Assembly (NCBI RefSeq): GCF_010119205.1 | Contig: NZ_WRXM01000006.1 | Coordinates: forward strand, 33,873-97,872 | Direction of reading: 5' to 3' | DNA: 64,000 bases | From: Haloarcula limicola | GTDB lineage: Archaea > Halobacteriota > Halobacteria > Halobacteriales > Haloarculaceae | Part shown: positions 1-7,553 of the stretch, piece by piece | Layout of the letters: each line of letters starts with the position of its first letter | How positions within the stretch are numbered: the stretch's first letter is position 1 | Notes under the pieces: model-generated | What the model was told of the DNA's origin: nothing | What the model saw: the letters and a program-made list of their open reading frames with translations, nothing else | Database searches by the model: none | Position numbers and translations under genes: made by a program

Positions 1-559
1 GGAGAGTGTCATCAAGTACCTGCTCGTACTCGTCGTCCATGCCAAAGCGCTTCTGTTCAAGGTGGTGCCGACGGAACGCGAGGCCTCGCTTCGAAGACTT
101 TGAGTAAGCAATCGGCTGCCCGTTGAGCGCGTAGAAACAGAGCTCCGGATGACTCTCATAGATTGGCCCGTCGTAGGTCTCGTCAACGACCGATCGTACC
201 TCGTTGATTTTGTCGCTGATAGCGTGGGCTTGTTGGGAGAGACCGTGCTCCATATCCTCTCGATGCCTCGCGTTCGCCTCGTCGTAATCCTTAATGGAGG
301 CTGCAGACTCGCACGGCGGAAAGAACACGGAGTTACCACGACAGCCGAGTAGTTCACGCGCCTCAATGTCGCAGCGGCGCCTGCTCCCCTTGGGGAGCCC
401 GACTGGGATATCGACGAACACTCGAAATTCTTGGTAATCTGAATGTAGTTCGGTGAAGTGCTCGTATAGCTCCGTTTCGATGCTTCCCCCGGTAAGGACT
501 GTCGCAAACCACCCGTATGGGCAGGCATCGACACCTACCGTACCCTCAACTCTTGGCAT
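1..559 (-). CDS. DUF429 family protein (RNase H-like fold), cut by the left edge
   Basis: An open leftward frame starts at ATG 559 and runs off the window. The translation begins MPRVEGTVGVDACPYGWF, then has FVDIPVGLPKGS, RRRCDIEARELLG, a region rich in F-F-P-P, a Q-A-H-A-I-S-D-K-I helix and ESHPELCFYALNG. This order (GVD-x-C-P-x-GW near the N-terminus, D-I-P-x-G-L-P, C-D-x-E-A-R, then ES/EVHPE-x-x-F) is the pattern I know from DUF429, a predicted RNase H-like nuclease family with no settled role. About 186 codons are visible and the family is usually about 230-260, so roughly the last quarter is missing. The start overlaps the end of a 41-codon frame just upstream. Family membership is fairly sure; function is not. 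Confidence 0.8.
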   Translation of the reverse strand, partial: MPRVEGTVGVDACPYGWFATVLTGGSIETELYEHFTELHSDYQEFRVFVDIPVGLPKGSRRRCDIEARELLGCRGNSVFFPPCESAASIKDYDEANARHREDMEHGLSQQAHAISDKINEVRSVVDETYDGPIYESHPELCFYALNGQPIAYSKSSKRGLAFRRHHLEQKRFGMDDEYEQVLDDTL

Positions 560-671
560 ATTTCTCGATGAGTATCCGGATGTGCAGCCCGATGATGTCA
601 CCACCGGCGTGGAGTTCCTGTATCGTCGCCCCCACTTTCGCGGTATCAGTTTCTTTTTCCGTCCTTGACAT
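546..671 (-). CDS. Small acidic ORF coupled to the DUF429 gene
   Basis: A 41-residue frame (MSRTEKETDTAK..., ending IEKYAKS) lies directly upstream of the DUF429 gene. Its TGA at 546-548 falls inside the first codons of that gene, an arrangement typical of translational coupling. It has no motif I recognise. Start-to-stop length, charge and overlap favour a real small gene, but it could be leader sequence. Confidence 0.4.
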   Translation of the reverse strand: MSRTEKETDTAKVGATIQELHAGGDIIGLHIRILIEKYAKS

Positions 672-916
672 TCTTTCTCACAAATGGATAGGCGTGAAAT
701 GAGTGTTTTGGCGAAGATATGGCAGTCTCACCTATGGAGTACTACACACTAGTCTTCCGGATTTTTACTAGTTTTCTGGCTCGTAGTAATCAGAATTATA
801 CCATCAGTTCGGCGGCTTGAGGGATATCTTTGAATCCCTTGAGATGCACTTTCTGGACCTTCCTACCTCTAAGTAGGCAAGTGACTTCACAAGGCCCCGC
901 AGAGATATCACTCGAA

Positions 917-1303
917 TCATCCTTCGGCTTCGGGACTGTATACCAGAACTTCAGCGTCAATAAGACGAACCGCGTCATCATAGAATTCCCCCTCAACAGT
1001 TCCCTCAAAGTGCTCTAGAAGCCCCTCGACTACTGCTTGTTCTTTGCCTTCCTGTCGACCCTTCTGTGGAAGGCGCCGGGCATCGTCGCAGTTATCACAG
1101 AATCGGAATCGTTGGTACCACTCTTCATCACCTTGGTCGTGGTCCTTCACGTAGTAGATGATGACGCCATCACCTGCCTCTATACTTTCCTTGCAGCTGT
1201 GAGGACCATAGTCGACTTTCCCCATCTGTGGGTGCCCTTGACAGTGGACGACGCCTCCCTTTGTATGCCGAACTACATCCCCAATGAATTCCTCTCGATC
1301 CAT
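917..1303 (-). CDS. Uncharacterised acidic protein with Cys/His pairs
   Basis: A 128-residue leftward frame starts at ATG 1303 (MDREEFIGDVVRHTKGG). It contains H-C-Q-G-H near residue 20, P-H-S-C near 34 and F-C-D-N-C near 69, so a bound metal is possible. Residue composition (many D/E, few K) is haloarchaeal. I do not recognise the family. The frame ends at 917, and another leftward frame continues to about 796 with a cysteine-containing stretch, so the gene may originally have been longer and be frameshifted near 930. It is divergent from the ATPase that starts at 1403, with 99 bp between them. Confidence 0.55.
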   Translation of the reverse strand: MDREEFIGDVVRHTKGGVVHCQGHPQMGKVDYGPHSCKESIEAGDGVIIYYVKDHDQGDEEWYQRFRFCDNCDDARRLPQKGRQEGKEQAVVEGLLEHFEGTVEGEFYDDAVRLIDAEVLVYSPEAEG

Positions 1304-1402
1304 TTGCTCAGAATGTTGTCTTTACACCCATTAACCTATCGAGCAGCAAGGCTACTGTCTCCGAAGATTCTTTCTTGTCAGAACAAGACTGTATTCTAAG
1401 AA

Positions 1403-3529
1403 ATGCCTCGAATGCGTGAAGACGAGCTCTACTCGGTACTTCAAGCTGTGGATGACGGTGTCCAGACTATTCACATCTCGGGGCAACCGGGTGTCGGGAA
1501 GAGTACGTTTCTGGAAGACTTGGAAAATGAACTCTCAGAGTGGTATCGAACCCGAGTACTCTACGTCCGTGAAGGCAACACCCCTACGACACTCTCTCAA
1601 GATCTCCTCTACGAAGCCCGAGACGCAGTCTGGACTCTCAGTGCGCTTATTAACAAAGCGACTGGAGTGAGCGGAGGACTCAGTCCTGTGAGTGGTGGAG
1701 TCTCCACCGATGACCGCGCACGCCATCTCCGAAAGTTAGCCAGTCTCTCGGAGTCCGTCAACGGATACAAACGGCTCATATTCTTCGTTGACGACGTACA
1801 CAAACTCGACGAACCAGATGTCACGCGGGATTTCCTCCGTGAACTATCTTCCACTCTCGGAGAGAATGTCCATCTCATCACGGCAGGACGCCTGTCATTC
1901 GATGACGCGGACTACATCGCTCATCTGGAAACATTCTCACGCGAGGAGACTGCGAACTATCTCCAAGAGGAGTACCCAGACGTCGACGACGAAACAATAG
2001 ACGGCGTCTACGAGAAGTTGGACGGCCATCCCTATTATCTCGGTCTACTCAGAGAGGCCGCAGGTGACGACAGTACATTCGAGATTCCTCAAGAGGACAC
2101 ACGGGACTTCATCGAGAGAGCGTACCTGGACTCGATGTCGGAGGCCGAGGAGGAGTTCATTCGGAAGACCGCAGGACTTGCTGAGTTGGACGAAGACATC
2201 TGTTCGGCAGTATTGGATGACGTGAGTCGTACACAGGCACGGCGCACTCTTGACTCTCTGAGCACCAAAGCGGTCGTTCAGGAACTAGGTCGCTCAGAAG
2301 ATACCGGAGATAGATTGTTCAAAGTCCACGACCTATTCCAAGAATTCCTCTACGAGCAACTCGATAACCCAGAAAAGCTCCACCAAGCAGCATTCCAATA
2401 CTACGCAGAGAGGCTCTACGAGGAGGTTGACGGAAGTGAAGCACCCATGCTGGAGGGATTCGTGTACGGATTGCTTGGGAATGCCCACTTGCAAGAGATC
2501 TACGACGGAGATCCGGAGGTCGAACAACTTCGTGAGGAAGTCGACCTGTTGGAGTTTGAGCCTCACGAACGCCTCCAGTTCATGTTCGGGTACGCTCCAT
2601 ACGCACCGACACCTGAGGACCAATCCGCTACACTGCTCGCTCTGGAGTTAGATGACTATACGGAATGGATTCGTAGCCTTGAACCAGAAGATGGCGGGGA
2701 AGAGCTAAAATTTGAGTTCGTCGGAGTGCTGTTCGATTTGATGCGGGCCACAGTCCGACCCAATACCGATGTCGAATTCGAGGATTCGTCTGTGGAGATA
2801 TATGAGTCCACGTTACAGCGGGTCGAGAACTTCGAGTTCGTCGCGTTCTTCGATGAAGATGAGCAAGACACGGCTCAGATTATCCCAGACATGCTCCTCC
2901 TATGTGTACACGTCTCCGCCCACCGAGACCTTGAGGAGGACGAACGAGATGGTGAGCATCTATCTGCAGCCTATGACGTACTTGAGAAGTATGGGTTGAA
3001 CCAAGTTGCAGTCGAGGGAGTGGTTGACAACTGCCAAGAATTGGCTGAGGAGTACGATGCAGGCGAACAGGCGGAGGAGATGATTGAGAGTCAGATGGAT
3101 GAGTTCTTAGGACAGTTTGATCAGGACGACACAACTCGGAACACCCTCATCCGAATACAGTCAGATCTCTACAGCGAGATGATAGAGGTTGCTAACTCGG
3201 CCTTCGCTGCGATGATCTCAGAGTCAGACCGACTGCTGGATTTCATCCACAAGTGCGGCGACAGTCTGGAACAAGCAGATAACCCATTCTTCGTTGCTGC
3301 ATGGTACTCATTTGCTGCACACATTTATCGGATGTTTGCCCCGAATTCGGACGCCGCAAAGGAACTAGAAGAAGCCGCTAAGCACTATGCAGAAGTTCGT
3401 AAGGAGTACGAGGAGGAGCTCGATAACCCAATTTACGACATAGAGGATTTCGAGGTGCATGACGTAGATTTCCCGGATTTAGTGAACGAAATCGCCGAAA
3501 GCGATGGAGACCACCAGTTGACGGAATAA
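1403..3529 (+). CDS. STAND-like P-loop ATPase (AAA/NACHT-type), 708 aa
   Basis: The N-terminus carries Walker A GQPGVGKS at about residues 27-34 and a Walker B LIFFVDDVHKL at about 122-132, followed by an ITAGR sensor-like segment and a winged-helix-like region ending near residue 330 (LFKVHDLFQEFLYEQL). The C-terminal 380 residues are acidic and helical, with no clear repeat that I can register. This is the layout of STAND NTPases, which act as ligand-triggered switches and in prokaryotes are often transcription regulators or antiviral sensors. No N-terminal effector (nuclease, TIR, protease) is visible, so if it is defensive the effector is either the C-terminal part or a separate gene. It stands alone, between a small leftward gene and a decayed PIN gene. 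Confidence 0.75.
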   Translation: MPRMREDELYSVLQAVDDGVQTIHISGQPGVGKSTFLEDLENELSEWYRTRVLYVREGNTPTTLSQDLLYEARDAVWTLSALINKATGVSGGLSPVSGGVSTDDRARHLRKLASLSESVNGYKRLIFFVDDVHKLDEPDVTRDFLRELSSTLGENVHLITAGRLSFDDADYIAHLETFSREETANYLQEEYPDVDDETIDGVYEKLDGHPYYLGLLREAAGDDSTFEIPQEDTRDFIERAYLDSMSEAEEEFIRKTAGLAELDEDICSAVLDDVSRTQARRTLDSLSTKAVVQELGRSEDTGDRLFKVHDLFQEFLYEQLDNPEKLHQAAFQYYAERLYEEVDGSEAPMLEGFVYGLLGNAHLQEIYDGDPEVEQLREEVDLLEFEPHERLQFMFGYAPYAPTPEDQSATLLALELDDYTEWIRSLEPEDGGEELKFEFVGVLFDLMRATVRPNTDVEFEDSSVEIYESTLQRVENFEFVAFFDEDEQDTAQIIPDMLLLCVHVSAHRDLEEDERDGEHLSAAYDVLEKYGLNQVAVEGVVDNCQELAEEYDAGEQAEEMIESQMDEFLGQFDQDDTTRNTLIRIQSDLYSEMIEVANSAFAAMISESDRLLDFIHKCGDSLEQADNPFFVAAWYSFAAHIYRMFAPNSDAAKELEEAAKHYAEVRKEYEEELDNPIYDIEDFEVHDVDFPDLVNEIAESDGDHQLTE

Positions 3530-3658
3530 ATTGAGGACCACCAACATCCTGACGGATTCAAAAAGGGCGAGACCGCCTCGGCCGGCCCCTGACCCCACAG
3601 CACTGCAGGGTTGAGGGCTTTTCTTGTTGTAGGTGGTCTACCGCTCCCCAGTAGCCCA

Positions 3659-4168
3659 TTAGTGACCGGTCAAACGCAGATCTTCAATGAATTGGAAGCC
3701 GTTCACGAAAGTCACCGAATCACCGTAGCCCTCGCTCGCGAGCACGGTTTCGGCCCCCTCGCCGGCCGCGATATCCGTCGTGTAGATGTAGACCTCAGTC
3801 GCGGTCCCCGCACTGAGATGCTGGGCAGCCAGGGCGGCGAGGGCGGCGTCGGCACGCTCTACCTCGTCGGCGGGCCGGTCGTCGGCGTTCGCGATGTACC
3901 GCTGGACACCGTCCATCACCCGCGAGACGACAGGCTCGGAGAACTCGAGCGGCGCCGCAACCGTCGCCCAGTCCTCGTCGATCGCGGCGTCAACGGGCGG
4001 CGCCTCGACGTCGGGATCGTCGATGGTCAGCTCCTGGTACACTTGTTCAGGGAGGACGAAGGTGATGACGTTCCGGCGAGCGAACCGGCGAACAGCCTGG
4101 TACCGGCTGTTCGAGGGCTACCCCATCGCGACGAACAGGCCGGTGTCGGAGATGTGGAGCGCGCTCAC
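3659..4168 (-). pseudogene. PIN-domain (VapC-like) gene with an in-frame amber stop
   Basis: Read from GTG 4168, the product starts MSALHISDTGLFVAMG, meets TAG at 4118-4120 (codon 17), then continues without frameshift as PSNSRYQAVRRF... to a stop at 3659. SDTGLF supplies the first PIN aspartate. ERADAALAALAAQ and YTTDIAAGEGAE supply the later acidic cluster, so the whole 170-codon PIN fold is present apart from one codon. A single CAG-to-TAG change would explain it. The GTG overlaps the TGA of the upstream wHTH gene, as in a two-gene toxin-type operon. Unless the stop is read through or translation restarts at the internal GTG 4042, the nuclease is inactive. Sequencing error at this base is the other possibility. 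Confidence 0.75.
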
Positions 4169-4764
4169 GCGTCGTCAGCGGTGCCGCCGTCGCCGACGTT
4201 CACCTCATCCAGAGATGCCCCTGCCACCTCGATGTCGTAGTGCTCGTGGACGACAGGCCTGAGCGCCTGCAAGATCATCTCCGCAGCCAGCGGCGAGACG
4301 TCCAGATCCTCCGCCATCAGCCGGTGGGTCACCTCGCCGCGTTCACGGGCGACCGCGTAGGTGAGTGCCGTCGCGAGCCCGGCGACGCCGTGGCGGTCGA
4401 TGTACGTGTCGATGTCGGCGTCCGTCTCGTGGCGGCCAACGGCGTCGATCAGCGCCGGCGTAATCGTGTACTCGCGGTCGCCGGTGGCCGTCGTCACGGT
4501 CAGGTCAATCTGGTGGGCGGCGTACCGCCGAGGCTGCTCGTCCTGCGTCACTTCGACGACGCCGGCGTCAACGAGCCGGTTCACGTAGCTATAGGCGGTC
4601 CCTTGGGCGAGTTCGAGGTAGTCCATCACGTCTTGGACAGTCGCTTCCCCCTCCCGGGCAAGATACGCGTACAACTGGGCCAGCTGTGGTTCCTCCAGCA
4701 AGTCCGCAACCGAGAGGAAATCTCGGACGATGTCGCCGTCAGCGCGATTTGAGGTGCGTGACAC
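4165..4764 (-). CDS. Winged-helix regulator paired with the PIN gene
   Basis: I place the start at GTG 4764 (VSRTSNRADGDIVRDFLSVADLL, 199 aa). Upstream codons belong to a low-complexity arginine-rich frame that I reject. Residues about 20-75 form a wHTH (LYAYLAREGEATVQDVMDYLELAQGTAYSYVNRL..). The middle part (TATGDREYTITPALIDAVG) and the helical C-terminus are of a type found next to PIN genes in haloarchaea, which I believe carries a DUF7437-like domain but cannot confirm. It probably binds its own promoter and perhaps the PIN protein. Its last codons overlap the PIN start by four bases (GTGA). An AT-rich box (TTTACTG) lies about 35 bp upstream. Confidence 0.75.
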   Translation of the reverse strand: MSRTSNRADGDIVRDFLSVADLLEEPQLAQLYAYLAREGEATVQDVMDYLELAQGTAYSYVNRLVDAGVVEVTQDEQPRRYAAHQIDLTVTTATGDREYTITPALIDAVGRHETDADIDTYIDRHGVAGLATALTYAVARERGEVTHRLMAEDLDVSPLAAEMILQALRPVVHEHYDIEVAGASLDEVNVGDGGTADDA

Positions 4765-4813
4765 GGGTCGATCTTGATTACAGATTACAGTGAAACAGTA
4801 AAGAGTGTTTGGG

Positions 4814-5017
4814 TCACTCCGCGGGCGTTGTGATGAGGTGTTCCTCAAGGTCGCGCGTCCAGTACGTCGCCAAGCTACCTGGGTTACACCGCTCGCACAG
4901 CCGTAACTGGCTTTTGAGATGTGCAACAGGTGGGACCGCGCGCAACGGCGTGAGCACGGTGGACCGCCGCGAGGCGCGCGTTGCGCCGAGCGCAGCGCTC
5001 CGTCGTCCTCGTGAGCG
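4814..5017 (-). pseudogene. Remnant or small zinc-binding ORF
   Basis: A leftward frame without a convincing start ends LRLCERCNPGSLATYWTRD followed by LEEHLITTPAE. The C-E-R-C pair and the well-formed C-terminus look like a real protein tail, but the upstream half is arginine-rich and GC-skewed, as in non-coding haloarchaeal spacers. I take it as the 3' end of a decayed gene. Confidence 0.35.
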
Positions 5018-5386
5018 TCAGCGAACAAGGGCTCGGAAGACGAACAGAGTGAGTCTTCCGGTGGCGCCGCGCGCTGTCGAAAACACCAGCTATACAGTTC
5101 TCACTGCCCCACCGGCTGGCCCACGTGGATATCCCACCAGAGGCCCAATCGCTCTGGATACCCGGCCCGACTGACCCACGTTGACGCCGTCTGTGGATTT
5201 AGCCCCAATCCGTGGCGTGGTTGGCTCGTCGCCGTCCCGTGGTGCCGGTGGGCGGCGACGAGGCCGCGTGCACGAGGTAGCTCTGCACCGCCCGGACGGC
5301 CCACCTCGACGGAGGAGCCGCCGACCGAATCGGGGTTAGTCGGCCAGCGTCACCTCGACGGCTTTGTTCATGTCCATCCGGTTGAC
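5018..5386. other. Spacer without a convincing gene
   Basis: GC-rich sequence with several overlapping low-quality frames. At 5336-5374 a leftward tail MDMNKAVEVTLAD plus stop directly follows the OB-fold gene and may be a remnant. I see no promoter or RNA gene. Confidence 0.4.
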
Positions 5387-6382
5387 CTACGCATGAGTGT
5401 CTGATTCCACGTCCCACGGAGCCAGCCGGGGACTCTCACCGGCACACCCGAACGAGGCGCGACAGTCGCCGGTCGGGGCGGGACCGTCGCCGCGTTCGAG
5501 GATGCACATGGTCGTCTTGCTCGTCACGGCCAGCGTCTTCAGCCCGTTGTACTCGCCGGGCTTGCCCCCACAGAGACGCACCCGGTCGCCTTCGTGAAGG
5601 GTTCGAACCATCGCGCCGCCGTGAACGGATTTCACCCAGACCGTCACCTTCGCCGTGTCGCCGTTGTCATCCTCGACGTAGGCGACCTGATACTGATTCG
5701 GCGCGGCGGGGTCGTCGATAAGATGCGTGACCGTCCCCTCGATGGTGGCTTCGTAGCCATGGGGGTTCATGTCTGCAACGGGCACCGGTGCGTTCATCCC
5801 GGCACGGGCGGCCGTGAGCGCACCGAAGACGCCGTCGAAGCGTGAGTCGGTGTCGGTCGTGTGAGTTGCGACGAGGCGGCTTGCTGCGGCGTGGCTGATG
5901 CCAGTCTGGTCGCTGACGGTGGTAGCGTCTCGATTCACGTCGGCCAGCGCGTCGGCGTCCATCTCAGCGCGGGGGTCTGGCTCTGCCTCGAAGGTTTCCG
6001 GTCGCTCTTGCTCGCTGGTGGTGAGCTGGCGGGCCGAGGTTTCGCGGTCGATCTCGTCGTGAGCATCGCGGGCCTGCTTGGAGTGCCGGGCCTGCTCGGC
6101 TTGCTCGCCGTGGCGTTGTTCCTGAGCGGCCAGCGTTTCGCCGTGGCGGCGATCCGGCGCGACATCGGTCGAACGGGTCCAGTCGTAGTCGTTCTGGCGA
6201 GCGTAGTAGTTGCCCCGCGAGTCACTGCCGCGATTGGGCCGGTAGTCGAGTTCGTCGCCGTTCGCCGTCTCGGCGACTGCTTCGAGGAGTTGCTCGGGGC
6301 CGCCGTCGACGTGGGCACCGAGTTGCAGCTGCTGGTCAATATCGGACGATGCTTTCTTACTGCCGGAGTCGTTAGCGTACAT
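5387..6382 (-). CDS. OB-fold nucleic-acid-binding protein with acidic linker
   Basis: From ATG 6382 (MYANDSGSKKASSDIDQQ) the protein has 331 residues. The first two thirds are polar, rich in Q, R, D and E (RHGEQAEQARHSKQARDAHD) and probably coiled or disordered. An UBA-like helical stretch TVSDQTGISHAAASRLV sits near residue 150. The C-terminal third (GYEATIEGTVTHLID ... YVEDDNGDTAKVTVWVKS ... LHEGDRVRLCGGKPGEYNG) is an OB fold of the kind seen in archaeal RPA-like single-strand binding proteins. Two cysteines (DCRASFGCAGES) end the protein. A GTG further upstream is possible but overlaps a hairpin that looks regulatory. Role: probably ssDNA or RNA binding on the plasmid. Confidence 0.75.
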   Translation of the reverse strand: MYANDSGSKKASSDIDQQLQLGAHVDGGPEQLLEAVAETANGDELDYRPNRGSDSRGNYYARQNDYDWTRSTDVAPDRRHGETLAAQEQRHGEQAEQARHSKQARDAHDEIDRETSARQLTTSEQERPETFEAEPDPRAEMDADALADVNRDATTVSDQTGISHAAASRLVATHTTDTDSRFDGVFGALTAARAGMNAPVPVADMNPHGYEATIEGTVTHLIDDPAAPNQYQVAYVEDDNGDTAKVTVWVKSVHGGAMVRTLHEGDRVRLCGGKPGEYNGLKTLAVTSKTTMCILERGDGPAPTGDCRASFGCAGESPRLAPWDVESDTHA

Positions 6383-6411
6383 TGTCTTCTTGCGCCTACG
6401 GGAAGACACTT

Positions 6412-6433
6412 ATCGGGTGTTCCAGCACCCGAT
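6412..6433. promoter_or_regulatory. Inverted repeat upstream of the OB-fold gene
   Basis: Perfect 8-bp arms ATCGGGTG and CACCCGAT with a 6-nt loop, 30-51 bp upstream of ATG 6382. The position suits an operator for autoregulation or a hairpin in the leader. Confidence 0.5.
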
Positions 6434-6719
6434 TTCCTGCGGCGTGAAACGGCCTTCGTGAGCGCCGCGTGTCGTGCCTTTCCGTACATAAGGCCACGGG
6501 TGCATGGTACTTAAAACCAACGACCGAAGTAGGTTGCTTCAAGTGGAATAGAATAACGATAGAGTGGCCCAGAAGGCGTATTTCTGATTTCGAATTTTTG
6601 CGAGATTAGTATATAAATGCGAGTTGATGGGATACCCTCGACGGCGGGGGACATCTTGTGCGGTTGCGGTGTCGTGAGCATCCCGTGGGGCCGCCCGAGT
6701 GCCGGATGGGTGAAAGCCC

Positions 6720-6740
6720 GGCACGGCCCTAGGCCGTGCC
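6720..6740. repeat. 9-bp inverted repeat
   Basis: Arms GGCACGGCC and GGCCGTGCC separated by three bases (CTA), perfect. It could be a terminator-like stem or part of a larger structured element with the repeat at 6824-6927. Confidence 0.5.
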
Positions 6741-6823
6741 CGGAACACAGTGAGCGAAGCGAACGTCCTCGTTCCGGCGAGGGAGGGCGGCCCAAGGGTT
6801 CTGCTGTTGTGGTCGGGTGGGAC

Positions 6824-6927
6824 TGAAAGGGGCACGGCGCTGGCGCTCGTGTAGTCGTGTCAGCGACCCCTCTCCGAGCGTAGCGAGGAGATGTCGCTGA
6901 GCGACCGCCAGCGTCGTGGGGCTTTCA
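6824..6927. repeat. Nested inverted-repeat element, about 104 bp
   Basis: Outer arms 6824-6845 and 6906-6927 (both beginning TGAAAG when read inward and sharing CGCTGGCG) pair at most positions. Inner perfect arms TCAGCGAC (6860-6867) and GTCGCTGA (6893-6900) pair inside them, around a CGAGCGTAGCGAG core. It resembles the GGGACTGAAAGGGGC-type palindromic spacers common in haloarchaeal genomes, which may be small non-autonomous elements or structured RNAs. Confidence 0.5.
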
Positions 6928-7553
6928 AGGAATGCTGGTTCCTCACCGTCACCGCTGCCGACAATACGAGCGTAGTGAATTCGGTTCGCTATCTCTGACA
7001 GATTTCAGCGGTACGCGTGTTAGCGCCGTCAATTATCACGGGGATCGCGCTGCTCGTTTTTCGTCGAGTAATCTCTATCGATCTGTAGCGATTTGGATTT
7101 CCAAAGCAGAATCTAGATAGAGCCCCGTCGCTTTTCTTGTCCAGAAATTTGGTACACGCTCAGAGACGGTTTCTCGTGCTCGCATCACCATTGGTGCACC
7201 AATCGAAACTACCGTTCCCGGCATCTATCCATTTCTCACAGCCGCCCAGCGGCGGCTGCTGCCGCTGCATTCGATAACACGGGGAACCACATATCCAGCC
7301 AGTCCGTCAGTCCCACACCGCTTACACACCAGTCTTTCAGCGCTTGCTCCTAGCCGCCAGCCCCTCGCTGTCATTCACCGAAAGTCCGGTGTCACTAGGC
7401 TGGTATCCAATCTCGAGACCAGAGGTGCTCGAGCGCCCCGAAGCCGTGAGGATGTTAACAAACGTAAATATCTTAGCTAGATAACCTGATTCCGACCACT
7501 TCCGATCATCATTCGCCGGAGGATATTTATCGCAAACATGATGATAATACCGA

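Larger units (their letters stand above)
6434..7553. other. 1.1-kb region without genes, with structured repeats
   Basis: No frame on either strand looks coding. The region holds two inverted-repeat structures (listed separately) and, near 7250-7268, a CAGCGGC/GCCGCTG pair. The end near 7522 (GATATTTATC) is a TATA box placed about 28 bp before the GTG of the 2028-residue gene. Confidence 0.5.

Noticed and set aside
4765..5028. N-terminal extension of the regulator at 4165
   Set aside because: The extra residues are low-complexity and basic (RSAQRAPRGGPPCSRRCARS), unlike haloarchaeal protein. The GTG at 4764 fits promoter spacing and family length.
5935..6489. Leftward 184-codon frame overlapping the OB-fold gene
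   Set aside because: Its sequence is rich in R, T, S and P, typical of a shadow frame in GC-rich DNA, while the other frame shows a clear OB fold.
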